Shown here one piece after another: positions 17,165 to 26,082 of a stretch of 64,000 nt of DNA. The position numbers and the translations under genes were made by a program. The stretch is from assembly GCF_038397775.1 (NCBI RefSeq), contig NZ_CP151650.1:5394001-5458000 (forward strand). Direction: 5' to 3'. Below the pieces are notes generated by a model, which saw only the letters and a list, made by a program, of their open reading frames with translations, was not told the origin of the DNA and made no database searches. Each line of letters begins with the position of its first letter. Position 1 is the stretch's first letter. Origin of the DNA: Pseudomonas sp. RC10 (lineage in GTDB: Bacteria > Pseudomonadota > Gammaproteobacteria > Pseudomonadales > Pseudomonadaceae).

Positions 17165-17252
17165 CTGTAGGAGCGAATTCATTCGCGATGGGCCAGTGCA
17201 GGCGACACATATGCATCGCTTCCCCATTTTCGCGAATGAATTCGCTCCCACA
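17165..17252. repeat. REP-type inverted repeat, second of a tandem doublet
   Basis: The arms CTGTAGGAGCGAATTCATTCG and CGAATGAATTCGCTCCCACAG flank a spacer with GGGCCAGTGCAGGCGACACA. That spacer resembles the one in the doublet on the other side of the metE-metR locus. Confidence 0.8.
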
Positions 17253-17281
17253 GGTTTGACCTGCGTTGAGTTCCGGACACG

Positions 17282-17686
17282 TCAGGCGATTTGAAGCGCC
17301 CGGTACAACGGCAAAATCGAATCCCGGGTCAGCGGCGCGAGGTGCAGGTGATCAACACGCTCTGCATCGACCCAGACGATTTCCTCGATCTCCGCCGCAG
17401 GCACGACCGCTTGGTCAACGTCCAACCGATACAACTGGCAGTTCACTTCAAAGCCCGGCTCATTCGCGGCCACCGCCGAAAACTCTCCCAGAAACTGCGC
17501 CTGCTCTGGCTCAACCAACAGGCCCAGCTCTTCGTTCAGTTCTCGCGCCAACGCCACGGCAGCGGTTTCACCCGCGTCGATCTTGCCACCCGGCTGCATG
17601 AACGCCTGGGTCCCGCGTTTGCGCACCAGCAGCGTTCGCCCGTCCGCGCCAATCAGCAACGCCGCTGCAATGCGGATGACCTTCAC
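17282..17686 (-). CDS. Nudix hydrolase
   Basis: This is a 134-residue Nudix pyrophosphohydrolase. The complete Nudix box Gx5Ex7RExxEExG(I/L/V) is visible at residues 34-56 (GKIDAGE ... [10 protein letters not shown]). Such enzymes hydrolyse nucleoside diphosphates linked to another moiety, for example oxidised nucleotides, NDP-sugars or dinucleotides. It starts with a GTG that overlaps the ddlA stop (GTGA), so it is translationally coupled to D-Ala-D-Ala ligase. A link to cell-wall precursor nucleotides is possible but not shown. Confidence 0.9.
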   Translation of the reverse strand: MKVIRIAAALLIGADGRTLLVRKRGTQAFMQPGGKIDAGETAAVALARELNEELGLLVEPEQAQFLGEFSAVAANEPGFEVNCQLYRLDVDQAVVPAAEIEEIVWVDAERVDHLHLAPLTRDSILPLYRALQIA

Positions 17687-18774
17687 AGCACCACCTCGGT
17701 TTTCAAGGCGCGGGCCTCGTCGGCGCGCTCCAGCGCCAGCACAATCAACCGATCAATCAGCTCCGGATAGCCCAGTCCGCTGGCCTGCCAGAGTTTCGGG
17801 TACATGCTGATAGAGGTGAAACCGGGCAGCGTGTTGACCTCGTTGATGATGATCTCCCGCGCCTCGGTGACGAAAAAATCCACCCGCGACAATCCCGCGC
17901 AGCCCAGCACACGATAGGCCTGCAACGCGACCTCTCGGACTTCATCACTCAGGTCTGACGGGAGATCGGCAGGAATCGCAGTACGCGCCTGGCCGTCGTT
18001 CAGGTATTTGGTGTCGTAGGCGTAGAACTCGTCGTTGGCGACCACTTCACCACACACGCTGACTTGCGGTTCGTGGTTGCCCAACACGGCGCATTCCACC
18101 TCGCGACCGACGATGCCCTGCTCGATCAGCACTTTGTTGTCGTAGTCGAAGGCGAGTTTCAACGCCGCGTCGTAGCTGGCTTGATCGGTCACTTTGCTCA
18201 CGCCCACCGACGAACCCTGGCTCGCCGGTTTGACGAACAGCGGCAGGCCCAGTTGCGCGGACACGCTGACGAAATCCACCGACTCGCCCCGGTGCAGCAC
18301 GGCGAACGGCGCCACGGCGATGCCCGCGTCACGCAGCAGACGTTTGGTCACGTCCTTGTCCATGCACACCGCCGAGCCCAGCACATCAGGGCCGACGCAC
18401 GGGATGTCGAGCAGTCGCAACAGGCCTTGCAGCGCGCCGTCTTCGCCCGTGCTGCCGTGGATCAGGGGGAACACCACGTCAATGCGCGGCACGTCCAGGC
18501 CGGTTTCCACTTCAACGAATTGCGGGCCTTTGGTGCCGGGTCTCAGGGACAGCAGACGCCCCGACTCGCTGAGCTTGATGTGCGCAGGGTCGTTGGCATT
18601 CTGCAGGTAGTCGCGCTCGTCGAAACGCAGCCAGTGGCCTTGTTTGTCAATGCCGATCAGGGTGATGTAGTAGTTGTTGCGATCAATCGCATTGATCACG
18701 TTGCGCGCCGATTGCAACGACACTTCATGTTCGGAGGATTGCCCACCGAAAACGATGGCGACTGACTTTTTCAA
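17683..18774 (-). CDS. ddlA: D-alanine--D-alanine ligase
   Basis: This 363-residue ATP-grasp ligase joins two D-alanines for peptidoglycan precursors in the cytoplasm. Visible landmarks are [16 protein letters not shown] at the N-terminus, HGSTGEDG near residues 110-117, [16 protein letters not shown] (ATP-grasp) and [11 protein letters not shown] (metal and substrate binding) near the C-terminus. The start is the TTG at 18774, supported by AGGAG at proper spacing and the immediate [12 protein letters not shown]-terminus. Length and motifs fit the DdlA subfamily. This is the isolated ddl, away from the ftsZ-region ddlB expected elsewhere. Confidence 0.95.
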   Translation of the reverse strand: MKKSVAIVFGGQSSEHEVSLQSARNVINAIDRNNYYITLIGIDKQGHWLRFDERDYLQNANDPAHIKLSESGRLLSLRPGTKGPQFVEVETGLDVPRIDVVFPLIHGSTGEDGALQGLLRLLDIPCVGPDVLGSAVCMDKDVTKRLLRDAGIAVAPFAVLHRGESVDFVSVSAQLGLPLFVKPASQGSSVGVSKVTDQASYDAALKLAFDYDNKVLIEQGIVGREVECAVLGNHEPQVSVCGEVVANDEFYAYDTKYLNDGQARTAIPADLPSDLSDEVREVALQAYRVLGCAGLSRVDFFVTEAREIIINEVNTLPGFTSISMYPKLWQASGLGYPELIDRLIVLALERADEARALKTEVVL

Positions 18775-18975
18775 AGGGGAAACTCCTGGATTTCAGGTCG
18801 CAGAGTCAAAAGCAATTTGCGCCGTTAGTCCAGCCCCGAGGGCGTTTGGTTGACGGAATGCAGACGTGTAAAGCGCAGGATTGGCGCGATTCACCCGGCA
18901 TTTTCAATGTGGCCGCGATTAACGGAGCCCGCGCGGGTACAATGGCCCTCTTTCTCTTCTGCTACGGCTTTTCTC

Positions 18976-19686
18976 ATGACTGACCCCATTCGCCTTTCCA
19001 AACGCCTTATCGAGCTGGTCGGCTGCTCAAGACGCGAGGCCGAGCTGTTCATCGAAGGCGGCTGGGTGACAGTGGACGGCGTCGTCGTCGACGAGCCGCA
19101 ATTCAAGGTCGAAGGCCAGACCGTGGTCCTCAGCCCGGACGCCAAGGCGGTCACCCCGGAAGCGGTGACGATTCTGTTCAACGTACCCGCAGGCATGAGC
19201 CCCGAGCAGGCATTGCCGCTGATCACGTCTGACTCACTGTCGGCCGAGCACAGTTTTGGCAAGCGCCCACTCAAGGGTCACTTCCTGCGCCTGGAAGCGA
19301 TTTCCACCCTGCAAGCCAACGCCAGCGGCCTGATGGTGTTCAGCCAGGACTGGAAAATCCTGCGCAAGCTCACCGACGACCGCAGCAAGATCGAGCAGGA
19401 ATACGTGGTCGAAATCGACGGCGAGATGGTCGCTCACGGCCTCAACCGCCTGAACCACGGCCTGATGTACAAAGGCAAAGAGCTGCCGAAAGTCAAAGCC
19501 AGCTGGCAGAACGAAACCCGCCTGCGCTTCGCCATGAAAAACCCGCAACCCGGCGTCATCGCCCAGTTGTGCGAGGCCGTAGGCCTAAAGGTCGTGTCCA
19601 TTCGCCGGATTCGCGTCGGCGGCGTGTCCATCGGCAAGGTGCCCGAAGGTCAATGGCGCTACATGACCGAAAAAGAAAAGTTCTAA
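18976..19686 (+). CDS. RluF-like S4/pseudouridine synthase-fold protein lacking catalytic Asp
   Basis: This 236-residue protein has an N-terminal S4 RNA-binding domain (RLSKRLIELVGCSRREAELFIEGG, residues 6-29) followed by a domain related to the RsuA/RluF pseudouridine synthases. The start at 18976 puts the S4 domain at the N-terminus. In active enzymes the catalytic loop reads GRLDxxSxGL; here the aligned stretch is STLQANASGL, so the essential aspartate is a glutamine. The usual LNRQIRRM near the C-terminus is also replaced, by QPGVIAQL. It probably binds structured RNA but cannot isomerise uridine by the known mechanism. It is followed by yehS and trmO on the same strand. Confidence 0.8.
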   Translation: MTDPIRLSKRLIELVGCSRREAELFIEGGWVTVDGVVVDEPQFKVEGQTVVLSPDAKAVTPEAVTILFNVPAGMSPEQALPLITSDSLSAEHSFGKRPLKGHFLRLEAISTLQANASGLMVFSQDWKILRKLTDDRSKIEQEYVVEIDGEMVAHGLNRLNHGLMYKGKELPKVKASWQNETRLRFAMKNPQPGVIAQLCEAVGLKVVSIRRIRVGGVSIGKVPEGQWRYMTEKEKF

Positions 19687-19753
19687 TCCCCCCTTTTTTT
19701 GAGCGCCGCGATCCATCGCACGCTGACACCCGATTGCTCAGGAAACACGCATC

Positions 19754-20215
19754 ATGATGAACAACGACGTACTGCGTAGCATCCGCTACATGCTCGATAT
19801 CAGCGACGCCAAGGTGGTGGACATCGCCAAGTTGGGCGGCATTGAGGTGACCAAGGCGCAGGTCATCGCCTTCACCAAGAAAGACGAAGAAGAAGGTTTC
19901 GAGCCGTGCAGCGATGAAATCATGGCGCACTTCCTCGACGGGCTGGTCTTCTTCAAGCGCGGCAAGGACGAGAGCCGTCCGCCGCTGCCGGTCGAGCTGC
20001 CGATGACCAACAACATCGTGCTGAAAAAGCTGCGCGTCGCCTTCGAACTCAAGGAAGAAGACATGCACGCGATCCTGAAGGCGTCGGACTTCCCGGTGTC
20101 CAAGCCGGAGCTGAGCGCGCTGTTCCGCAAGGCCGGTCACAACAACTACCGCGTGTGTGGCGACCAGTTGCTGCGCAACTTCCTGCGTGGCCTGACACTG
20201 CGCGTTCGTGGCTGA
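19754..20215 (+). CDS. DUF1456 family protein (YehS-like)
   Basis: This 153-residue protein consists of two copies of the DUF1456 repeat. NNDVLRSIRYMLDISDAKVVDIA and NNIVLKKLRVAFELKEEDMHAIL align, as do the following EPCSDEIMAHFLDGL and YRVCGDQLLRNFLRGL. The family (E. coli YehS) has no established function. The gene sits between the RluF-like gene and trmO, with 16 bases to the latter, so the three probably share a transcript. A role with RNA modification is only a guess from context. Confidence 0.88.
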   Translation: MMNNDVLRSIRYMLDISDAKVVDIAKLGGIEVTKAQVIAFTKKDEEEGFEPCSDEIMAHFLDGLVFFKRGKDESRPPLPVELPMTNNIVLKKLRVAFELKEEDMHAILKASDFPVSKPELSALFRKAGHNNYRVCGDQLLRNFLRGLTLRVRG

Positions 20216-20231
20216 GTCTTACGGCCATTCG

Positions 20232-20936
20232 ATGAGCCAGGCTTACAGCGTATCCCCCATCGGCTTCGTCCGTTCCTGCTTCAAGGAAAAGTTTGCCATC
20301 CCCCGCCAGCCGCAGCTTGCCCCTGCCGCTCGTGGGGTGCTGGAACTGGTGCCTCCGTTCGATCAGGGCGACGCCGTGCAGGGGTTGGAGCAGGTCAGTC
20401 ATGTCTGGCTGCTGTTTCTGTTTCACGAAGCGCTTGAAGACAAGCCTCGCTTGAAGGTCCGCCCTCCTCGCCTGGGCGGCAATCAGTCGATGGGCGTGTT
20501 CGCCACCCGGGCGACCCACCGCCCCAACGGGATTGGCCAATCGGTGGTCAAGCTGGAGAAGGTCGAAGCCGGTCGCCTGTGGTTGTCGGGCATCGACCTG
20601 CTGGACGGCACGCCGGTGCTGGACGTTAAACCTTACGTGCCTTACGCCGACGTTATCATCAATGCCCGCAACACCATGGCCGCTGCGGCACCCGAGTTGA
20701 TCCCGGTATCGTGGGACGACGACGCCTTGCGTCAGGCCCGCGAACATGGGCTGCGTCTGGCCGAACCGTTGATCGAGCTGATTGAGCAATGCCTGGCGCA
20801 AGACCCGCGCCCGGCCTATCAGCAACCCGCACCGGAACGACGTTACGGCGCGCAGTTCTGGGATCTGGACGTACGCTGGCACTACCCGCAGCCGGGACAG
20901 ATCCGGGTGTTGGAAGTCGTTCCTTCAGGCGCCTGA
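20232..20936 (+). CDS. trmO: tRNA (t6A37) N6-methyltransferase TrmO
   Basis: This 234-residue protein belongs to the TsaA/YaeB/TrmO family, which methylates threonylcarbamoyladenosine at position 37 of tRNA-Thr using S-adenosylmethionine. The N-terminal beta-barrel is recognisable from IGFVRSCFKEKFAIPRQP and the family signature THRPNGIGQS near residues 96-105; KPYVPYAD follows. The ATG at 20232 is preferred to the GTG upstream that overlaps yehS. It is probably cotranscribed with yehS. Confidence 0.93.
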   Translation: MSQAYSVSPIGFVRSCFKEKFAIPRQPQLAPAARGVLELVPPFDQGDAVQGLEQVSHVWLLFLFHEALEDKPRLKVRPPRLGGNQSMGVFATRATHRPNGIGQSVVKLEKVEAGRLWLSGIDLLDGTPVLDVKPYVPYADVIINARNTMAAAAPELIPVSWDDDALRQAREHGLRLAEPLIELIEQCLAQDPRPAYQQPAPERRYGAQFWDLDVRWHYPQPGQIRVLEVVPSGA

Positions 20937-20973
20937 CCCGCTCCATACCCCCCCCTCGCATCCCGCACACTCT

Positions 20974-21061
20974 CTGTAGGAGCCGGCTTGCTGGCGAATG
21001 CGGCAGATCAATAATGCATCAGTTGCCTGACACGCCCCATTCGCCAGCAAGCCGGCTCCTG
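20974..21061. repeat. REP-type inverted repeat
   Basis: The arms CTGTAGGAGCCGGCTTGCTG and its complement (CAGCAAGCCGGCTCCT) flank a spacer of about 45 bases between convergent genes. The core differs from the GAATTCATTCG type elsewhere in the window. Confidence 0.8.
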
Positions 21062-21102
21062 AGTGACGACGCAAATACAGGTACGGCGCAAAACATGCCC
21101 AC

Positions 21103-21142
21103 AAAAAAACCGCCTGGTCCGTGACCTCCAGGCGGTTTTTTT
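21103..21142. terminator. Bidirectional rho-independent terminator (trmO / fpr)
   Basis: ACCGCCTGG-N10-CCAGGCGGT is flanked by a run of seven A on the left and seven T on the right. It can therefore terminate both the plus-strand trmO transcript and, in the other direction, the minus-strand fpr transcript. Confidence 0.9.
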
Positions 21143-21272
21143 CAGACTCCCAATTTGCAAGAGCCTGTACTGACTCGGTCGCGGACAAATCCGCCCCCAC
21201 AGTCACTGTGCGAGCGGTTCATCCGCGATTGGGTCGATCCTGTACCTGCTCGTTACAGCAGGCTGAAAAGGC

Positions 21273-22052
21273 TTACTTCTCGACGAATGCGCGCTCGATC
21301 AGGTAATCGCCTGGCTCGCGCATGCGTGGCGAAACGGTCAGGCCGAAGCTGTTCAGCACTTCACTGGTCTCGTCGAGCATGCTCGGGCTGCCGCACAGCA
21401 TGGCGCGGTCGTCCTGCGGGTTGATCGGTGGCAGACCGATGTCGCTGAACAACTTGCCGCTGCGCATCAGGTCGGTCAGACGGCCTTCGTTTTCGAACGG
21501 CTCGCGGGTCACGGTCGGGTAGTAGATCAGCTTGTCGCGCAGCGATTCGCCGAAGAATTCGTTTTGCGGCAGGTGCTCGGTGATGAACTCGCGGTAAGCG
21601 ACTTCGTTCACGTAACGCACGCCGTGGCACAGGATGACCTTCTCGAAACGCTCGTAGGTTTCAGGGTCTTGAATGACACTCATGAACGGCGCCAGACCGG
21701 TGCCGGTGCTCAGCAAGTACAGGTGTTTGCCAGGCTTGAGGTCGTCCAGCACCAGTGTGCCCGTAGGCTTTTTGCTGATGATGATCTCGTCGCCTTCTTT
21801 CAGGTGTTGCAGCTGCGAGGTCAGCGGGCCGTCCGGCACCTTGATGCTGAAGAACTCCAGATGCTCTTCCCAGTTCGGGCTGGCGATGGAGTAGGCACGC
21901 ATGAGCGGGCGCCCGTTTGGCTGCTGCAGACCGATCATGACGAACTGACCGTTCTCGAAGCGCAGACCAGGATCACGGGTGCACTTGAAACTGAAGAGGG
22001 TGTCGTTCCAGTGATGAACGCTGAGGACACGCTCGTGATTCATGTTGCTCAT
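21273..22052 (-). CDS. fpr: Ferredoxin/flavodoxin--NADP(+) reductase
   Basis: This 259-residue FAD-dependent reductase shuttles electrons between NADPH and ferredoxin or flavodoxin. The FAD-binding RAYSIASPN (RxYS type) lies near residue 50, the NADP-binding GTGLAPFMSVI follows, and the C-terminus ends in the bacterial-type AFVEK. The ATG at 22052 has AGGAG upstream. It is divergent from a LysR gene that matches FinR, known in Pseudomonas as the activator of this gene under superoxide stress. It ends at the bidirectional terminator at 21103-21142. Confidence 0.95.
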   Translation of the reverse strand: MSNMNHERVLSVHHWNDTLFSFKCTRDPGLRFENGQFVMIGLQQPNGRPLMRAYSIASPNWEEHLEFFSIKVPDGPLTSQLQHLKEGDEIIISKKPTGTLVLDDLKPGKHLYLLSTGTGLAPFMSVIQDPETYERFEKVILCHGVRYVNEVAYREFITEHLPQNEFFGESLRDKLIYYPTVTREPFENEGRLTDLMRSGKLFSDIGLPPINPQDDRAMLCGSPSMLDETSEVLNSFGLTVSPRMREPGDYLIERAFVEK

Positions 22053-22173
22053 GGTACGTGGGAACTCCTGAAATTTGCCTGCGCCGATGAAAGCGCCATT
22101 GCGCGATATTCTAGTGGCAGACACAATATCTGTTAACTGGATTATCAAGATATGGGTTATCGGTTATATAGAT

Positions 22174-23100
22174 ATGCGATTCACTCTCCGTCAACTGCAA
22201 GTGTTCGTCGCCGTGGCCCAGCAGGAAAGCGTTTCCCGCGCGGCCGTGCTGTTGTCGCTATCGCAATCGGCGGCCAGCACCTCAATTACCGAACTTGAGC
22301 GGCAATCCAGCTGCCAGCTGTTCGACCGCGCCGGTAAGCGCCTGAGCCTGAACGCCACCGGGCGACAACTGCTGCCCCAGGCGGTGGCCCTGCTCGATCA
22401 GGCCAAGGAAATCGAAGACCTGCTCAACGGCAAGTCAGGCTTCGGCTCGCTGGCGGTCGGCGCCACCCTCACCATCGGCAACTACTTGGCGACCCTGCTG
22501 ATCGGCAGCTTCATGCAGCGTCACCCCGAAAGCCAAGTGAAACTGCACGTGCAGAACACCGCCAACATCGTGCAGCAGGTGGCGCATTACGAAATTGACC
22601 TGGGCCTAATCGAAGGCGATTGCAGCCACCCCGACATCGAGGTCCAGACGTGGGTCGAAGATGAGCTGGTGGTGTTTTGCGCGCCACAGCACCCGCTGGC
22701 CAAACGCGGCCACGCGACACTGGCGGAATTGACCCATGAAGCGTGGATTCTGCGGGAACAAGGTTCAGGCACGCGCCTGACCTTCGATCAATCGATGCGC
22801 CATCACCTCAACAGCCTCAACGTGCGCCTGGAGCTTGAACACACCGAAGCCATCAAACGGGCCGTGGAGTCAGGTCTGGGGATTGGCTGTATTTCCCGAC
22901 TGGCGCTGCGTGACGCGTTTCGCCGGGGCAGTCTGGTGGCGGTGGAAACCCCTGAGCTGGACCTGGTTCGCCAGTTTTACTTCATCTGGCACAAGCAGAA
23001 GTATCAGACCAACGCGATTCGGGAGTTTCTGGACCTGTGCCGTGCATTCACGGCCGGGGTGCGGCGCAGCGACGAGATCGTGCTCCCGAGCATCGCCTGA
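22174..23100 (+). CDS. finR: LysR-family regulator FinR
   Basis: This 308-residue LysR regulator has an N-terminal winged HTH (RQLQVFVAVAQQESVSRAAVLLSLSQSAASTSITELE, residues 6-42) and a CysB-like effector domain. Divergent placement directly next to fpr, across 121 bases, matches FinR of P. putida and P. aeruginosa, which activates fpr and links sulfite reduction and oxidative stress. The ATG at 22174 is chosen because the LysR fold starts there. The name rests on synteny plus family, not on a unique motif. Confidence 0.85.
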   Translation: MRFTLRQLQVFVAVAQQESVSRAAVLLSLSQSAASTSITELERQSSCQLFDRAGKRLSLNATGRQLLPQAVALLDQAKEIEDLLNGKSGFGSLAVGATLTIGNYLATLLIGSFMQRHPESQVKLHVQNTANIVQQVAHYEIDLGLIEGDCSHPDIEVQTWVEDELVVFCAPQHPLAKRGHATLAELTHEAWILREQGSGTRLTFDQSMRHHLNSLNVRLELEHTEAIKRAVESGLGIGCISRLALRDAFRRGSLVAVETPELDLVRQFYFIWHKQKYQTNAIREFLDLCRAFTAGVRRSDEIVLPSIA

Positions 23101-23128
23101 AACGACGCTGGGCTCATTGAAGGCAGGC

Positions 23129-23497
23129 TCACCCCAGCAAAATAAGCCCCCACACCACGGCAATCATGCTCAACGCCACGAACTGCGCCGCACTGCCCAT
23201 GTCCTTGGCGTTCTTGGACAGCGGGTGGCGGTCCAGCGAGATGCGGTCGATGGCGGCTTCGATGGCCGAGTTCAGCAGTTCGACGATCAGTGCCAGCAGG
23301 CACACGGCGATCAGAATCGCACGCTCTCCCCGGCTGACATGAAACACGAACGACAGCGGAATCAGGATGACGTTGAGCAATACCAACTGACGGAACGCCG
23401 CTTCGCCTTTGAAGGCGGCGGTCAGGCCGTCGAGGGAATAGCCGGAAGCATTGAGGATACGTTTGAGGCCAGTCTGGCCCTTGAATGGGGACGTCAT
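23129..23497 (-). CDS. dgkA: Diacylglycerol kinase
   Basis: This 122-residue integral membrane kinase recycles diacylglycerol to phosphatidic acid at the inner membrane. It has an N-terminal amphipathic segment, three hydrophobic helices and the family signature ELLNSAIEAAIDRIS with the catalytic glutamates. Length is normal for DgkA. It lies between the convergent finR and the upstream erdR, the arrangement also seen in P. aeruginosa. Confidence 0.95.
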   Translation of the reverse strand: MTSPFKGQTGLKRILNASGYSLDGLTAAFKGEAAFRQLVLLNVILIPLSFVFHVSRGERAILIAVCLLALIVELLNSAIEAAIDRISLDRHPLSKNAKDMGSAAQFVALSMIAVVWGLILLG

Positions 23498-23604
23498 AAA
23501 GAAAACTACTGAGCAATAAAGACGGTGGAGGCTAGTTCAGCGGCGGTCAAAAAAGTGTGAAGAGCCACCGCTGAAGAGCCACATAAAGCGCCGAAACAGG
23601 CTTT

Positions 23605-24252
23605 TCAATTCGGCGAAATCGATTCCAGTTGTTGCAACAGCAGCGCCGCCTGGGTGCGGGTGCGTACGTTCAACTTACGGAAGATGGCAGTCACGTGGGC
23701 TTTGATCGTCGCTTCTGACACGCTCAACTCATAGGCAATCTGCTTGTTCAACAACCCCTCGCAGACCATGGTCAGCACCCGGAATTGCTGAGGTGTCAGG
23801 CTGGCAAGGCCTTCGCTGGCGGCTTTGGCTTCCGCCGAAACACTGACGCTCTCGTTGACCTGCGCGGGCCACCAGACATCGCCATCCAGCACGGTCCGTA
23901 CCGCCTGTTGAATGGTTTCGAGCGAGCTGGACTTGGGAATGAAACCGCTGGCGCCGAACTCGCGGGACTTGACCACCACGGCCGCCTCTTCCTGAGCCGA
24001 GACCATCACCACCGGCACCTGCGGGTATTGACCGCGCAGCAATACCAGCCCTGAAAAGCCATAGGCGCCCGGCATATTGAGGTCCAGAAGAACGAGGTCC
24101 CAATCGGCCTTTTCAGTCAAGCGCGCTTCCAGATCGGCGATGCTTTCGGCTTCGACCAGTCGAGCGTCCGGGCCGAGGCCCAGGGTGAGGGCTTGGTGCA
24201 AGGCACTGCGAAACAAAGGGTGGTCATCGGCGATCAGGATTTCGTAGGTCAT
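23605..24252 (-). CDS. erdR: LuxR-type response regulator ErdR
   Basis: This 215-residue NarL/FixJ-type response regulator has an N-terminal receiver (IADDHPLFR, phospho-acceptor aspartate in VLLDLNMPG near residue 57) and a C-terminal LuxR HTH (LTPQQFRVLTMVCEGLLNKQIAYELSVSEATIKAH). Its position upstream of dgkA and its sequence match ErdR of P. aeruginosa, which controls acetyl-CoA synthetase and ethanol oxidation genes and has its kinase elsewhere. No kinase gene is adjacent here, in agreement. Confidence 0.88.
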   Translation of the reverse strand: MTYEILIADDHPLFRSALHQALTLGLGPDARLVEAESIADLEARLTEKADWDLVLLDLNMPGAYGFSGLVLLRGQYPQVPVVMVSAQEEAAVVVKSREFGASGFIPKSSSLETIQQAVRTVLDGDVWWPAQVNESVSVSAEAKAASEGLASLTPQQFRVLTMVCEGLLNKQIAYELSVSEATIKAHVTAIFRKLNVRTRTQAALLLQQLESISPN

Positions 24253-24479
24253 TTCATGATCCTGTTTATAAGTGAGCGCCGACGGATTCAGCCCTCACGA
24301 TGGCATCCGCAGATGCCAGCCTTCACGGTGCGTCAATCTGACGCGTGCCATGCCGTCCAAAGCAGACAGATGACGGCGTTCAGACATTCACGCGGCGCCA
24401 AGGATGCCCAGCACAGCCGGGGTGGTCAAGCCTGACGGTTTACGGCACAGTTCGCGGCCCTGCCTTGACGAGTGCCATC

Positions 24480-25364
24480 ATGCAAAACCACGCCCTGCGA
24501 GCGGATCTGCTCATGCTCCTGACCGCGATGATCTGGGGCAGCGGCTTCGTCGCTCAGACCGCTGGCATGGATCACATCGGTCCCTATCTCTTTTCAGGGC
24601 TGCGCTTTGCCCTCGGCTCACTCTGCCTGCTGCCACTTATAGTGCGCCGCCCCGCAACAGGGCCTCAGCCGGAACCCCTGCTGACCCGAGGCTTGCTGCA
24701 AGGCGGCATCGTGATGGGCCTCGCACTGGCGCTGGGCATCAACCTGCAACAGGTCGGCCTGCTGTTCACCAGCGTCACCAATTCAGGCTTCATCACCGGG
24801 CTGTATGTGATTGTAGTGCCCATTCTGGGCCTGTTCCTCGGGCATAAGACCGGCATCGGTACGTGGCTGGGCTGTCTGCTCGCCGTGCTGGGGATGTTTC
24901 TGCTGAGCGTGGGCGAGAACTTTCACGTCGCGTCCGGCGACTGGCTGCAACTGATTGGCGCCTTCGTCTGGGGCGGGCATGTGATTCTGGTTGGGGTGTT
25001 CGCCAGTCGTCACGACCCGGTGCGTCTGGCGTTTTTGCAGTTCGTCACCTGCTCGGTGGTGAGCCTGATCCTCGCGCTGGTTTTCGAACCCATCGCGCTC
25101 GACGCCATCGTCGCGGCAGCGCCTGCTGTTCTGTACGGCGGCGTGGTCGCGGTGGGGATCGGCTACACCTTGCAAGTCGTCGCGCAAAAACATGCGATTG
25201 CCTCTCACGCCGCAATCATCCTGTCGCTGGAAGCGGTATTTGCGGCCATTGCCGGGGCCTGGATTCTGGGCGAAGCCTTGCAGGTACGCGGCTATGTGGG
25301 GTGTGGATTAATGCTGGCGGGGATGTTGCTGGCGCAGCTGTGGCCGAGGAAAGCGCACAGCTGA
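24480..25364 (+). CDS. EamA/DMT-superfamily transporter
   Basis: This 294-residue inner membrane protein has ten hydrophobic helices formed by two EamA repeats (about 8-135 and 150-285), typical of drug/metabolite exporters. Landmarks are AMIWGSGFVAQ in helix 1 and GVVAVGIGYTLQVVAQKHA in the second repeat. The ATG at 24480 is chosen because the first helix begins right behind it. It converges on the DTW-domain gene, with only four bases between the stops. The substrate cannot be predicted. Confidence 0.9.
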   Translation: MQNHALRADLLMLLTAMIWGSGFVAQTAGMDHIGPYLFSGLRFALGSLCLLPLIVRRPATGPQPEPLLTRGLLQGGIVMGLALALGINLQQVGLLFTSVTNSGFITGLYVIVVPILGLFLGHKTGIGTWLGCLLAVLGMFLLSVGENFHVASGDWLQLIGAFVWGGHVILVGVFASRHDPVRLAFLQFVTCSVVSLILALVFEPIALDAIVAAAPAVLYGGVVAVGIGYTLQVVAQKHAIASHAAIILSLEAVFAAIAGAWILGEALQVRGYVGCGLMLAGMLLAQLWPRKAHS

Positions 25365-25368
25365 CCGC

Positions 25369-26082
25369 TCACTCTATAAACGCCTTCAAATAGCGGTGCG
25401 GGGCATCGTCCGGATCGATCGGCAGTTGAAACTTCGCGCCCAGATAATGGGCGCTGAACACATCCAGATAGGCGTCCAGCACACTTGCCGCCTGCTGGTC
25501 GTCCGCCAGTTCCAGACACAGCGCCGCGACCTCAGCCGTGCAGAAGTGATCATCGCGTTTCGAGCGGCGCAGGCGGTAACGCGACATGTGTTCCGGCGCC
25601 AGACTCAACACCGGCAGTTGATCCAGGTACGGACTTTTGCGAAACATTTTGCGCGCTTCCGGCCACGTGGCGTCGAGCAGAATGAACAGCGGGCGCTTGC
25701 CGTTTTCCACCTTCACCTCGGTGACCACCCGCTCAGCCGCGACGAACTCGCCGGGGAACACGATGTACGGCTGCCATTGCGGGTCGTTCAGCAGCGCGGG
25801 CAGCTTCTCGTCGATATCGGTCCTGGACCAACTAAAGGCCTCCGTGTCCTCGATCACATCAGCGATCAGCCAGCCGGTGTTGGTGGGCTTCAGCGGTTCA
25901 GTGTCGTACATCAACAGACAAACCGCTGACTTGGCCTCGACCGTTGGTTTCCATCCACACAGGCAGTAACTCTCGATCACCCGACACCCGGCACATCGCG
26001 GCGCGCGAGAACCTCGAGCGATGAAAGGCTTGGTGCTGCGGGCGAGGCGTTCGGCGCGCAGACGCGCAACGGCGTGGGTCAT
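25369..26082 (-). CDS. DTW-domain tRNA-uridine aminocarboxypropyltransferase
   Basis: This 237-residue DTW-domain protein is related to TapT (YfiP), which adds a 3-amino-3-carboxypropyl group from S-adenosylmethionine to uridine in the tRNA variable loop (acp3U47). The N-terminal zinc-type cysteines CAGCRVIESYCLCGW and the DxTW core in LLDATWPEARKM are visible. The ATG at 26082 is used; a TTG 13 codons upstream is also in frame. It is the second tRNA modification gene in this stretch after trmO. Confidence 0.88.
   Translation of the reverse strand: MTHAVARLRAERLARSTKPFIARGSRAPRCAGCRVIESYCLCGWKPTVEAKSAVCLLMYDTEPLKPTNTGWLIADVIEDTEAFSWSRTDIDEKLPALLNDPQWQPYIVFPGEFVAAERVVTEVKVENGKRPLFILLDATWPEARKMFRKSPYLDQLPVLSLAPEHMSRYRLRRSKRDDHFCTAEVAALCLELADDQQAASVLDAYLDVFSAHYLGAKFQLPIDPDDAPHRYLKAFIE

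Larger units (their letters stand above)
20937..21272. other. Intergenic region between convergent trmO and fpr
   Basis: This 336-base gap holds a REP-type inverted repeat (20974-21061) and a strong bidirectional terminator (21103-21142). The remaining bases show no credible gene. Confidence 0.7.
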
